Assembly: GCA_022710185.1 (NCBI GenBank)
Contig: JAKLHK010000022.1
Coordinates: 1 to 54,085 of the forward strand
Direction: 5' to 3'
Length of the DNA: 54,085 bases
Source: Bacteroidota bacterium
Lineage (GTDB): Bacteria; Bacteroidota; Bacteroidia; Bacteroidales; JAGNHN01
Position 1 is the first letter of the stretch. Every line of letters starts with the position of its first letter. The position numbers were made by a program, and so were the translations under genes. The notes beneath the pieces were generated by a model that saw nothing but the letters and a program-made list of their open reading frames with translations, was not told the DNA's origin and did no database searches. Shown here piece after piece: positions 9,314 to 17,665 of this stretch.

Positions 9314-10769
9314 GTCTGAACCTCCTCTCCTCACTCCCCTTCCATCCATACCAGGCCAGGTAAAGATAGCACAGCACCGGTAAGAAGAAGCTGTAGTGAT
9401 ATCCGCCCAGGCTATCGGCAATGCTGCCCTGCAGGAAGGGAAGCAGGGCACCGCCGAGTATGGACATGACCAGCAGGCTGGACCCCTGAGACGTATGCGG
9501 TCCCAGCCCACGAATGGCAAGGGTGAAGATGTTCGACCACATGATGCTGTTGAAAAGTCCTATGCCAATCAAGCTCCACATGGCGAGCGCGCCATGGCTA
9601 AGCAGGGTGACCGTCAGCAGTCCGATGGCGATCAGGGCAAATACGGTGAGGGTACGGGCGGGGGCCGACCGGCCGATGACGAATCCCAAAATATTGATAA
9701 ACAAAAAGATAAGAAAAGGAAGGACGCGGGCGAGGGGAAAACTGAAACCACTCTCCATCCACACCGCCCCATAGATGAGGCCAAAGGCGGCCAGTCCGAC
9801 CGCGCCCATCGAGAGCACCCGTTTCACGCCTATGCGGCCTTTGCCCAGCACCAGGGCGCCCAGGAATCGGCCCGCCATGGCCCCTCCCCAATAGAAAGCC
9901 AGGAAGGACTTGGCCTCCATCTCCCCGAAACCCCGGAGCTCATGCAGATAATTGATCAACACGCTGCCGATGCTCACTTCCCCACCTACATAAAGGAAGA
10001 TGGCCAGCATGCCCAGAACCAGGTGACGGAAGTGCAATGCGCCGGCCCCGCCCATGGGAGGATGGTCCCCGCTAAAGGAAGGCAGGTGGGTCAGCTGAAT
10101 GATAAGGGCCAGCACGAGGAACACCCCGGCGAAGATGAGGTAGGGCAGCTGTACCCCCATGGCGCTCATGGCCATACCCGCGTCGGTGGTGATCACCTTT
10201 CCTGCCTGGTCGAGCAGTGGAGGGCCCCAGGAGGCAAAGTAATGAAAGACAAGGTAACCCCCGATGATGGGCGCAATAGTCGTTCCGAAGGAATTGAAGG
10301 CCTGACTGAGGTTGAGACGGCTGGAGGCGGTATCCGGCTCCCCCAGGATGGCAACATAAGGGTTGGCGGCGATCTGAAGTAGGGTGAAACCCAGACCCAG
10401 TACAAATAGGGCGGTGAGGAAAAGACCGTAGAGCTTGACTTCAGCTGCCGGATAGAACAACAGGCAGGCCAGGGCGCTGAGCACCAGGCCGAAGATGAGC
10501 CCACGCTTATACCCCATACGCTGAATGGGATCGCCCCTGCGTGAGGAAATGAAGAAATAGACAAGAGAGCCGAAAAAATATGCTCCGAAGAAGGCCATCT
10601 GCGTAAGCATCGACTGCGCCCGCGACAGCTCGAACATCTTCCGCAGGTATGGGATCAGGATGTCATTCATGCAGGTGATAAAACCCCACATGAAGAATAG
10701 CAGCGTTACCACAGCAAAGGGAAGAGCGTAAGAGGAGCGGTTATTCATCTTTGATGGTTGATGGTTCAT
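9291..10769 (-). CDS. FucP/GluP-type MFS sugar permease
   Basis: A 492-residue major facilitator with about 12 hydrophobic helices. The N terminus (FFMWGFITCMNDILIPYLR) is the signature of the FucP/GluP sugar:proton symporter branch, and ANPYVAILGEP with SRLNLSQAFNSFGT is also typical. It imports a hexose across the inner membrane. It begins 21 bases after the GH92 gene and precedes the ROK kinase on the same strand, so mannose released by the GH92 enzyme is a reasonable cargo. Its last four residues and stop are made by the ATATCAG repeat. MNNRSSYAL (residue 8) is an alternative start. Confidence 0.9.
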   Translation of the reverse strand: MNHQPSKMNNRSSYALPFAVVTLLFFMWGFITCMNDILIPYLRKMFELSRAQSMLTQMAFFGAYFFGSLVYFFISSRRGDPIQRMGYKRGLIFGLVLSALACLLFYPAAEVKLYGLFLTALFVLGLGFTLLQIAANPYVAILGEPDTASSRLNLSQAFNSFGTTIAPIIGGYLVFHYFASWGPPLLDQAGKVITTDAGMAMSAMGVQLPYLIFAGVFLVLALIIQLTHLPSFSGDHPPMGGAGALHFRHLVLGMLAIFLYVGGEVSIGSVLINYLHELRGFGEMEAKSFLAFYWGGAMAGRFLGALVLGKGRIGVKRVLSMGAVGLAAFGLIYGAVWMESGFSFPLARVLPFLIFLFINILGFVIGRSAPARTLTVFALIAIGLLTVTLLSHGALAMWSLIGIGLFNSIMWSNIFTLAIRGLGPHTSQGSSLLVMSILGGALLPFLQGSIADSLGGYHYSFFLPVLCYLYLAWYGWKGSEERRFRRYLISDI

Positions 10770-10789
10770 TTATCATTTTTCATTAGCCA

Positions 10790-13762
10790 CTAGCCACTGT
10801 CTGCCGACAGGCAGACCACCTCATCCATAAACACCCAGGCTTTGCCCTCATATGGGAAGCCCGGGTGCCATTCCGGGCACCGGCGAAGGCTGGTGGCATG
10901 TACCTTGACGTATCGCGCTGCGCGCGGTGTAAAACGCTGTCCCATGTGACGGACAATGCCCCCCTGAAGGCGTTCGGGAACGGTATTTACTACGCTGCAC
11001 ACCGGCTGAAATGCTTTTCCATCCTTGCTTAAGGAGAAGCTCACCTCGGTAGGCATCCAGATCCATGAGCCGGCATCCTGCAGAAAACCTGCTGACAGGG
11101 AGTCGAGGTTGATCACCTGCCCCAGGTCGATCACTACCACAGCATCCTCTTCCTGAAAGCCTTGCCAGAATCCGGTGCGGAAATTCTCTCCTCCGCGTAT
11201 ACCGTCGACGAGGGTGAGATCTCCGTTGGCAGGGTACATCGGGGAATACGGGCTAAGGTATTCCACATTCAGGTGTGCGGGTACGCGGGCATAACTTGCG
11301 CTGACCACCGCGCTGCGCAGGGATCCCTTGAGCGCCACCATCCTGAGTATGGTACTCTCCGTTAAAACAATGGGATCAATATAGCGGGCAGAGGCCGGAC
11401 CGGGCTCGCGGCCATCGAGGGTATAATGGATGGCCGCGCCGGGATAGAATACTCCAAGGCTCAGCCGGGTACTGTCGGTGAAGCTTCGCTGACCACCCAT
11501 GGCGAAAGGGGCCGGAATGATCGGCTGCCCAGCCCGGGGATCCACCGGCACATCCACCTTGCGCTCCTGACCCTCCCCGCCCATAGTGAACCGGAGGCTT
11601 CCCCCGTTCATGATCTGGCTGTGCCGTAACACTGTTCCCCTGTATCTCTTGCCGTTGATCTCCAATCGGCGGACCACTTCTCCTTCTTCCAGCCCCCCGG
11701 CGGTAATATTGAACACTTTTCCATTCTCCAGGAACAGGCTCACTTTGGGAAAGAACGGCCGGCCGATTACATATTCGTCCGTGCCTGGGGTCAACGGGTA
11801 AAAGCCCATGGCCGTGAACACCAGCCAGGCCGACATCTGCCCGCAATCCTCATTACCGCAGAGCCCATCAGGACGGTCCGTGTACAGCTCCCTCACTATA
11901 CGGCCCAGGATCTCTCCACCCCTCTCCGGTCTTCCGGCAAGGGCGTACAGATAGGCCATATGGTGGCTTGGCTCGTTGCCGTGGGCGTATTGCCCGATCA
12001 GTCCGGTAATATCCGCCTGCTCCCTTCCGGTGGTCTGTTCCGGCGCCTGAAATAGCCGGTCGAGCCGTTGCACCAGGCTGTCGGGGCCACCGAGGAAATC
12101 CATGAACCCTGCCGTTTCGTGGGGAACATAAAATCCATACTGCCAGGCGTTGGCCTCGGTATAATGGAAATTGACCTCCGAAGGATCGAAGGGGGTGTAC
12201 CAACCCCCATTCTGCCTCGGTCGGAAGAAACCTGTCGAAGGATCGAACAGGTTCTTCCACGACTGCGCCCGGCGGTCGAAGACCGCTTCGAGGCTATCCT
12301 GGCCCAGGTGTCCGGCCAGCCGGGCAATGCACCAATCATCGAAAGCATACTCCAGGGTCTTGGAAACCGACTCCGGTTCATCCTCCACTGAGAGGAATCC
12401 CTGGCGCTGGTAAGTGTCGATGCCGTGAGCGTGCTGCGATGCACTGGCCACGCAGGCCTCGAGGTATTTCATGGCATCGCCGCGGTACTGTCCCTTGAGA
12501 ATGGCGTCCACGATGACGGGAACACTGTGGTAGCCGATCATGCAGTTGGTTTCATTGGCTGAGAGCTCCCACACCGGAAGCAGGCCACCTTCGTGGTATT
12601 GGCGCAGCATGGTGCTGAGGAAGTCCCGGGTCCTTTCCTGCTGGATGAGGGTGAAGAGCGGATGGGCGGCACGATAGGTATCCCAGAGCGAGAAGACGGT
12701 GTATTGTGCCTCCCCTGCAGGGAGGGTGTGCACTTGCAGGTCGCGGCCCCGGTAGCGTCCATCAGCATCGGAATATAGGTTGGGCGCCAGGCAGGCATGA
12801 TAGAGGGCAGTGTAAAAGGTGCGGCGCAGCGCAGGGCTGCCCCCCTCGACCACGATGGCCCCAAGGGTGGCCTCCCAGGTACTGTCGGCAGCTGAACGAA
12901 TGGCATCGAAGTCCCATCCGGGGGCTTCCGATTCCAGGTTGAAGCGGGCCCCTTGCTCGTCCACGGCCGAGATTCCGACCTTCACGATCAGGGGCTTGTC
13001 TGAAGGAGCGAACTGGAGCGACGCGGCCACTTCCTGGCCTATAAGCGAATCAGCATGAGCCGCTGAGCCAGCAGGAAGCCAATCGATAGCCTGGATGGGC
13101 CTCGAAAAGCGGACGACAAACCACAGCCGCTGGTCCTGGGCCCAGGCCCTGGAATGCCGGTAACCCGCGATCTCGGTATCACTCACCCTCTGCAAGCCCG
13201 ACGTCAGCACCTCATCCCGGTGCCTAAGGTCGATCATCAGCCGCCCGGTTGCTCCTGATGGATAGCTGATGCGGTGCCAGCCGGTCCTGGAGGTGGCGGT
13301 TAACTCCACCCCGATGCTGTCCCTCTCCAACCTTACGGCATAGTAACCGGGTGAAGCTGTCTCTGAGTCCTTATGGAAGCGCCTGGAATACCCCTCCCCC
13401 TCTTCCAGGCCTTCCCCATTGTGGAAGCGGGGATCACCCAGGCCGGGCATCAGCAGGATATCTCCGTAATCGGAGACCCCAGTGCCGCTGAGGTGGGTAT
13501 GGCTGAAGCCGTAGATCACGCTGTCGGAGTAGTGATATCCTGAACACCCATCCCATCCCTGCAGTCGGGTATCCGGACTGAGCTGGACCATCCCGAAGGG
13601 CAGGGTGGCCCCCGGAAAGGTATGGCCATGGGCATCAGTGCCGATGAAGGGGTCCACCTCCCCGGTCAGTGGCCCGGTGCGGATCGCGGGTGTCTCCTTG
13701 ACACAAGCCGGAAGGCCAATGATAACCAACACTATAAGTGACAACCAACCCTTGTTCATCAT
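10790..13762 (-). CDS. GH92 alpha-mannosidase lipoprotein with F5/8-type C-terminal domain
   Basis: About 990 residues. The N terminus is a lipoprotein signal with lipobox GLPAC. Residues 35-745 are a GH92 exo-alpha-mannosidase, a calcium-dependent inverting enzyme. Motifs are DPFIGTDAHGHTFPGA, GYSRRFHK, SANETNCMIGYHS (the general acid Glu is expected here) and GNEDCGQMSAWL with FYPLTPG. After that come a chitobiase/FN3-like module with YTLDGREPG near 780 and a discoidin (F5/8 type C)-like module near 845-985, probably for carbohydrate binding. The protein should sit in the outer membrane or periplasm and trim mannosides for the permease and kinase downstream. The last residues (LSADSG) are encoded by a palindromic repeat. 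Confidence 0.93.
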   Translation of the reverse strand: MMNKGWLSLIVLVIIGLPACVKETPAIRTGPLTGEVDPFIGTDAHGHTFPGATLPFGMVQLSPDTRLQGWDGCSGYHYSDSVIYGFSHTHLSGTGVSDYGDILLMPGLGDPRFHNGEGLEEGEGYSRRFHKDSETASPGYYAVRLERDSIGVELTATSRTGWHRISYPSGATGRLMIDLRHRDEVLTSGLQRVSDTEIAGYRHSRAWAQDQRLWFVVRFSRPIQAIDWLPAGSAAHADSLIGQEVAASLQFAPSDKPLIVKVGISAVDEQGARFNLESEAPGWDFDAIRSAADSTWEATLGAIVVEGGSPALRRTFYTALYHACLAPNLYSDADGRYRGRDLQVHTLPAGEAQYTVFSLWDTYRAAHPLFTLIQQERTRDFLSTMLRQYHEGGLLPVWELSANETNCMIGYHSVPVIVDAILKGQYRGDAMKYLEACVASASQHAHGIDTYQRQGFLSVEDEPESVSKTLEYAFDDWCIARLAGHLGQDSLEAVFDRRAQSWKNLFDPSTGFFRPRQNGGWYTPFDPSEVNFHYTEANAWQYGFYVPHETAGFMDFLGGPDSLVQRLDRLFQAPEQTTGREQADITGLIGQYAHGNEPSHHMAYLYALAGRPERGGEILGRIVRELYTDRPDGLCGNEDCGQMSAWLVFTAMGFYPLTPGTDEYVIGRPFFPKVSLFLENGKVFNITAGGLEEGEVVRRLEINGKRYRGTVLRHSQIMNGGSLRFTMGGEGQERKVDVPVDPRAGQPIIPAPFAMGGQRSFTDSTRLSLGVFYPGAAIHYTLDGREPGPASARYIDPIVLTESTILRMVALKGSLRSAVVSASYARVPAHLNVEYLSPYSPMYPANGDLTLVDGIRGGENFRTGFWQGFQEEDAVVVIDLGQVINLDSLSAGFLQDAGSWIWMPTEVSFSLSKDGKAFQPVCSVVNTVPERLQGGIVRHMGQRFTPRAARYVKVHATSLRRCPEWHPGFPYEGKAWVFMDEVVCLSADSG
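10799..10816. repeat. REP-like palindrome GTCTGCC/GGCAGAC
   Basis: A perfect 7-base inverted repeat with a GACA loop, lying across the 3' end of the GH92 gene. Next to it (about 10783-10798) the motif AGCCACT is directly repeated. Short palindromes of this CTGCC/GGCAG type are common between genes in Bacteroidota. Confidence 0.6.
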
Positions 13763-13890
13763 CGAGGGATTAAGAGAGCCAAGTTGAAAAAAAAACTGAC
13801 CTGTTAATCATTTGTTAAAAAGCAGGGAAAATGAACCAAACGCCTCCGGTACTGCTTAACTTTTCACCTCCAAATCAAAACCTTAGCTTT

Positions 13891-14310
13891 ATGAACATGA
13901 AAGTGATCTATGCCGCTTTGGCTGGTGCCGTGGCCTACTTCCTCCTGGGTTGGCTGGTCTGGGGGACATTACTGATGGACTTTATGGAAGCCAATTCCAC
14001 ACACTACCCTGGCTTGATGAAGGAGGAGCCCATGCTAGGGCTTTACTTCCTGAGCAACCTGGCCATATCCTTTATGCTGGCCTATGTATTCCACCAGTGG
14101 GCTGGATTCCGCACAGCTGCCCGGGGCGCCTGGGGTGGTCTGCTCATTGGGGCGTGCATTGTCATTTCCTATGACCTGATGTTTTTCGGAGGGATGAACA
14201 TGTTCAACTCCAAGGCCATGGCGGTGGACATCATCGCAGGTACCCTGGTGTTGGGGATCGTCGGGGCTGTGATCGGATGGGTCCTGGGATTAGGGAAAAA
14301 GCCTGCCTGA
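13891..14310 (+). CDS. Small four-helix membrane protein, unknown function
   Basis: A 139-residue integral membrane protein with four hydrophobic segments (near residues 5-25, 50-68, 78-100 and 115-135). Charged residues lie only in short loops and the tail ends in GLGKKPA. It resembles small DUF1761-type membrane proteins, but I cannot assign a family firmly. The frame is open 20 codons further up, but the ATG at 13891 begins the first helix directly and is preceded by TAGCTTTA, one base off the promoter -7 element. It diverges from the GH92 gene and converges on citF. Confidence 0.7.
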   Translation: MNMKVIYAALAGAVAYFLLGWLVWGTLLMDFMEANSTHYPGLMKEEPMLGLYFLSNLAISFMLAYVFHQWAGFRTAARGAWGGLLIGACIVISYDLMFFGGMNMFNSKAMAVDIIAGTLVLGIVGAVIGWVLGLGKKPA

Positions 14311-14349
14311 ACCCCCGGACGCCTGCCCTGAGGATAACCATGTTGCACA

Positions 14350-15918
14350 TCAGGCCTTCACCTTTCTCACGCAATCGATGACCGTGCCATCAACCCATTT
14401 GATGACGGCGACCACTTCGTCTTCGAACTCCTGCTTGCGGGGAACGCCGCAGATGCGTTCGGCCTCCTCCTTGAGTTCCTGCAGGCTGCGCAGGGGCAGC
14501 CCGCTGTCCTTCACCTTGTCGATGAGGTCCTGACGCAGGGGATTGATGGCGATCCCCCGCTCGGTCACGATGACATCAATCAGTTCACCTGGACCACACA
14601 GGGTGGTGACCTCGTCACGGATTACCGGGATGCGGTCACGGAAAAGGGGAATAGGCAGGATGGTACATTTCCCGAAGAGGCAATTCTGCCATCCGCCGAT
14701 CCCGTGGAGAAGGTATCCATCGGAATGGGTGACCACATTGGCGTTGAAGTTCAGGTCCACCTCGGTAGCGCCCAGGATCACCACATCCACCATGGTGGAG
14801 AAGTTCCCCTTACTGTGATAGTTGTAGCTGGTGAACGGTGAGGTGTTCACATGGCCGGGATTCTCCCGCATGGAGCGAACCCCCTCCAGGTCAAAAGTCT
14901 GGCCGTCGAGGATATAGTCTACCAGTCCTTCCTCCAGCATGGCCACGGGGTACTGGTTGCTGCCTGCCCTGATGAAGCGGGCCTTCCAGCCCCGCTCCCG
15001 GAGGATCTCTCCGAAGTATATGCCAATGGACAGGGCGGTACCACCTGCACCAGCCTGGTAACTGAACCCATCGCGGACAATGCCGGCTTTATCGCAGAAA
15101 CGGGCCGTCAGCTCGGCGATCAGCAGCCTGTCAGGGCTTTTGGTAATCTGGGTGGTACCCGAGACGATCTTCTCAGGCAGGCCCACTTTGTCCACCTTCA
15201 CGGTATAATCCACGTGATTGCCGTGAATCTGCCAGGGGATGCAGGGGAAAGGGACCAGGGTATCGGTCACCACGATCACTTTGTCGGCATACTGGCTATC
15301 GGCCAGTGCAAAGCCCAGGAGCCCGCAGGCTGCGGGGCCGTTCACCCCGTTGGCGTTGCCGAAGGCGTCGGCTTGCGGGGCAGCGATGACGGCGATGTCG
15401 ATGTGCACCTCCCCATCCTGCACGGCCTGGTAGCGCCCGCCATGGGAACGCAGGACCCCGGCGCCACGCATTTTCCCTTCAGAACAGAACTTACCCAGGG
15501 GGCCGTTCATGCTGCCCTCGATGTGGTGGATGGTGCCGTCTTCCAGGTATTTGATCAGGGGGTTATGGCAAGGGAATGAAGCCGAAGGAAACCACACCAG
15601 GTCTTTGACGCCCAGCTCGGAGGCGATGTCAAAAATCTGATTGGCGATAAGGTCCCCATTGCGGAAGTGATGATGCGTGGAGATCGTCATGCCATCCCTC
15701 AGCCCTGCATTCACCAGGGCTTCCCGGAGGCTGCCCACCAGTTTGTTGCCATCGGCCGGATAATCGGCACAGCTGGGAATGGGTGGGCCATACTTGCGGC
15801 CCGTGGGCTTGTATTTCCCAACGCCCATATAAGGTACAACAGGTTTTCCGTTTACCTCCGTGGGTACCAGTCGTCCCGCGGCGTTGCGAACGAATTCTTT
15901 ACCGGTTCTCATCTTCAT
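14350..15918 (-). CDS. citF: Citrate lyase alpha subunit (citrate CoA-transferase)
   Basis: 522 residues, the usual length. CitF transfers the acyl-carrier arm of CitD from acetyl to citryl in the citrate lyase complex, which splits citrate to acetate and oxaloacetate in the cytoplasm. Typical stretches are STHHHFRNGD, GSMNGPLGKF, NANGVNGPAACG, FSYQAGAGGTALS and IGGWQNCLFGKCTILPIP. The gene begins inside the end of the citDE fusion (20-base overlap), so the two are translated together. No citC, citX, citG or citrate carrier lies in the window. Confidence 0.95.
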   Translation of the reverse strand: MKMRTGKEFVRNAAGRLVPTEVNGKPVVPYMGVGKYKPTGRKYGPPIPSCADYPADGNKLVGSLREALVNAGLRDGMTISTHHHFRNGDLIANQIFDIASELGVKDLVWFPSASFPCHNPLIKYLEDGTIHHIEGSMNGPLGKFCSEGKMRGAGVLRSHGGRYQAVQDGEVHIDIAVIAAPQADAFGNANGVNGPAACGLLGFALADSQYADKVIVVTDTLVPFPCIPWQIHGNHVDYTVKVDKVGLPEKIVSGTTQITKSPDRLLIAELTARFCDKAGIVRDGFSYQAGAGGTALSIGIYFGEILRERGWKARFIRAGSNQYPVAMLEEGLVDYILDGQTFDLEGVRSMRENPGHVNTSPFTSYNYHSKGNFSTMVDVVILGATEVDLNFNANVVTHSDGYLLHGIGGWQNCLFGKCTILPIPLFRDRIPVIRDEVTTLCGPGELIDVIVTERGIAINPLRQDLIDKVKDSGLPLRSLQELKEEAERICGVPRKQEFEDEVVAVIKWVDGTVIDCVRKVKA

Positions 15919-17125
15919 CCCTCCAGTTCTGGTTAAGTTTTCCAGCGCTCACGGCGGTGGCAATGGTTCTCAGGGCCCGTTTGACCACGGGGGCGTCGAT
16001 CATCTTGCTTCCGATAGCCACCACCCCAAGGCCACGGGATCGGGCATCCTCAAAGGCCCTCACAATCTTTTTGGCTTTATCGATCTCGGCCTTTTCGGGG
16101 GCGAATGTCTCGTGGATAACAGCCACCTGACGGGGGTGGATACATCCCATACCATCAAATCCCAGAGCTTTGGATTCCAAAACATTACGCCTCAGTGCCT
16201 CCATATCGGAAACATCTGAAAAGACGGAATCTATGGGTTGTATTCCAGCGGCACGACAAGCATTGACAACGGCTGATCGGGCATAGAAGGACTCCCGGCC
16301 GTCGGGGCTGCGGCGGGTACCCAGGTCGGCGGTATAATCTTCCAGGCCGATAGCCATGGCCACTACATTGGGGGCCGACGAGGCGATCTCGAAGGCGCGC
16401 ACTACGCCCAGAGCGCTTTCCACGATAGGCATGATCCAGATGGCGCGTTGCTGGCCACAGCCTTTGAGCAGGGTTTCGATCCTTTCATTGACCTGGTGCA
16501 CCTGTTCTGCCGACTCGCATTTGGGCAGCAGGATGAGGTTGACCCCATGGGGGACCACAAAATCCAGGTCCTGAAGGCCCAGGGGTACCTGATTGATGCG
16601 CACCATGCGTTCCGTACCCATGAAGTCAAGGCTGCGGAGGGCGTTGCGCACCAGGAAGCGTGCCTCATGCTTTTTATCGGGGGCCACGGCATCCTCCAGG
16701 TCGAGGATAAGCCCGTCCGGAGCGTGCAGCCCTGCATTTAGCATCAGTTTCGGGGTGTTTCCGGGCAGGTACAGGCGGGAGCATCGCCTGAGGTCCCGTG
16801 CAGTGGACTGCATGTTGGCGGGTTGCAAGGGGAGCAGCCATTCGCGTGAGTCTTCCAGCACCAGATGTATGGCGGCTTCCAAACGTGCGGCGATTACAAA
16901 GGGCAGGGCCCCGCTATCGCGGATCTCCAGGTCGGCATCGCGTAGGCCATAGAATTCCATGATGTCGCTGGCCTGGCGGAGGATATCATCGCCATATAGC
17001 CGGGCTACCTTGCTGTCGAGCTCAATCACGAGCCCCCCCTCCTGTCGGAGGGTTATGCTGACATGGCAGTCGGAGCGCACATCATCGCCCAGGTTGCCGC
17101 ATTGTGCAAATCGTTCCGTTGGCAT
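15899..17125 (-). CDS. Citrate lyase CitD-CitE fusion (acyl carrier plus beta subunit)
   Basis: A 408-residue fusion. Residues 1-92 match CitD, the acyl carrier subunit; in NLGDDVRSDC the Ser18 aligns with the serine that carries the phosphoribosyl-dephospho-CoA arm, and the family pattern GALPFVIAARLEAA follows. Residues about 112-395 are CitE, a HpcH-type lyase that splits citryl-ACP. It shows SRLYLPGN, DGLILDLEDAVAP, MPIVESALGVV, AIGLEDYTADLG and DGMGCIHPRQV. In many bacteria citD and citE are separate genes. Gene order citDE-citF is kept and the stop overlaps citF. TAAATTTG lies 50 bases upstream as a possible promoter element. Confidence 0.92.
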   Translation of the reverse strand: MPTERFAQCGNLGDDVRSDCHVSITLRQEGGLVIELDSKVARLYGDDILRQASDIMEFYGLRDADLEIRDSGALPFVIAARLEAAIHLVLEDSREWLLPLQPANMQSTARDLRRCSRLYLPGNTPKLMLNAGLHAPDGLILDLEDAVAPDKKHEARFLVRNALRSLDFMGTERMVRINQVPLGLQDLDFVVPHGVNLILLPKCESAEQVHQVNERIETLLKGCGQQRAIWIMPIVESALGVVRAFEIASSAPNVVAMAIGLEDYTADLGTRRSPDGRESFYARSAVVNACRAAGIQPIDSVFSDVSDMEALRRNVLESKALGFDGMGCIHPRQVAVIHETFAPEKAEIDKAKKIVRAFEDARSRGLGVVAIGSKMIDAPVVKRALRTIATAVSAGKLNQNWRDEDENR

Positions 17126-17174
17126 CTTCTTCGGGTTTGTCTGCCCTTCCGTTCAATAGCGGGGCGGGCGGCAA

Positions 17175-17182
17175 CAAATTTA
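17175..17182 (-). promoter_or_regulatory. Candidate promoter -7 element (TAAATTTG) for citDE-citF
   Basis: Exact match to TAnnTTTG, 50 bases before the citDE start. I find no TTG at the expected -33 distance, so support is partial. Confidence 0.4.
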
Positions 17183-17241
17183 ATCCGGAGGAAGCCATGG
17201 TACTCCGGGCTGAAGCCGGAGAAGTCCAATTTATAAGGATT

Positions 17242-17275
17242 CTAAAAAGAAGAAGGCTGCCTTGCGGGCAGCCTT
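17242..17275 (-). terminator. Rho-independent terminator of the 71-residue lipoprotein gene
   Basis: On the minus strand a perfect 9-base stem (AAGGCTGCC with GGCAGCCTT, 5-base loop) is followed by CTTTTTAG. It lies 53 bases after the lipoprotein stop and separates it from citDE. Confidence 0.85.
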
Positions 17276-17327
17276 CCGATGCTTTACAGCAGGTTCTTGA
17301 TGTGACTGCAGATGCAGTCTTCCACGC

Positions 17328-17543
17328 TTACTCAGCGGGAGTTTCCACCATCATCGTGTCTGCAGCGGCAGCAGCCTCAACAGCGGCGATGGAATCGAGG
17401 CGAGCCTGCTCGGCTGCGGCCTCAACGGCGGCGATGGAATCGAGGCGAGCCTGCTCGGCTGCAGCCTTTTCTTCTGCACTCGGGCCACAGGAAACTGCGA
17501 GGAATGCACCTGCGACGAGGATCATTGCAAAGAACTTTCTCAT
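17328..17543 (-). CDS. Small alanine-rich lipoprotein with 15-residue repeats
   Basis: A 71-residue lipoprotein. Signal peptide with lipobox AVSC (Cys19). The mature part is mostly two perfect 15-residue units (EQARLDSIAAVEAAA), encoded by a 45-base tandem repeat at 17376-17465, then a short tail ending VETPAE. The units should form a helix or short coiled coil. It is a clear paralogue of the next gene, with the same signal type and EQARLDSI units. Own promoter-like element and terminator point to a single-gene, probably abundant transcript. A Lpp-like envelope spacer role is only a guess. Confidence 0.8.
   Translation of the reverse strand: MRKFFAMILVAGAFLAVSCGPSAEEKAAAEQARLDSIAAVEAAAEQARLDSIAAVEAAAAADTMMVETPAE
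17376..17465. repeat. Two-copy 45-base tandem repeat inside the lipoprotein gene
   Basis: Two adjacent 45-base copies that differ at one base in the compared stretch, encoding the two 15-residue units of the small lipoprotein. In-frame slippage here would change protein length by 15 residues. Confidence 0.85.
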
Positions 17544-17577
17544 AGTAGAAGCGGTTTTGGGTATGATTTTGACCGTG

Positions 17578-17585
17578 CAAAGTTA
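17578..17585 (-). promoter_or_regulatory. Candidate promoter -7 element (TAACTTTG) for the 71-residue lipoprotein
   Basis: Exact TAnnTTTG match 35 bases before the start codon. A TTTG lies 14 bases further up, shorter than the usual 17-23, in an AT-rich stretch. Confidence 0.55.
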
Positions 17586-17665
17586 CACCGATCTTAATCC
17601 AAACCTACATTTTAACAAAAATTTTTATTAACTCCACGAAAAAAACCTGTGAATAAGTCCCTTAC

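Noticed and set aside
8369..9319. Long open frame opposite the ROK kinase
   Set aside because: It is a mirror frame of a clear kinase gene in GC-rich DNA; its translation has no recognisable domain.
9396..10382. Long open frame opposite the FucP-type permease
   Set aside because: Its translation is hydrophilic and low in complexity, the expected complement of membrane-helix codons.
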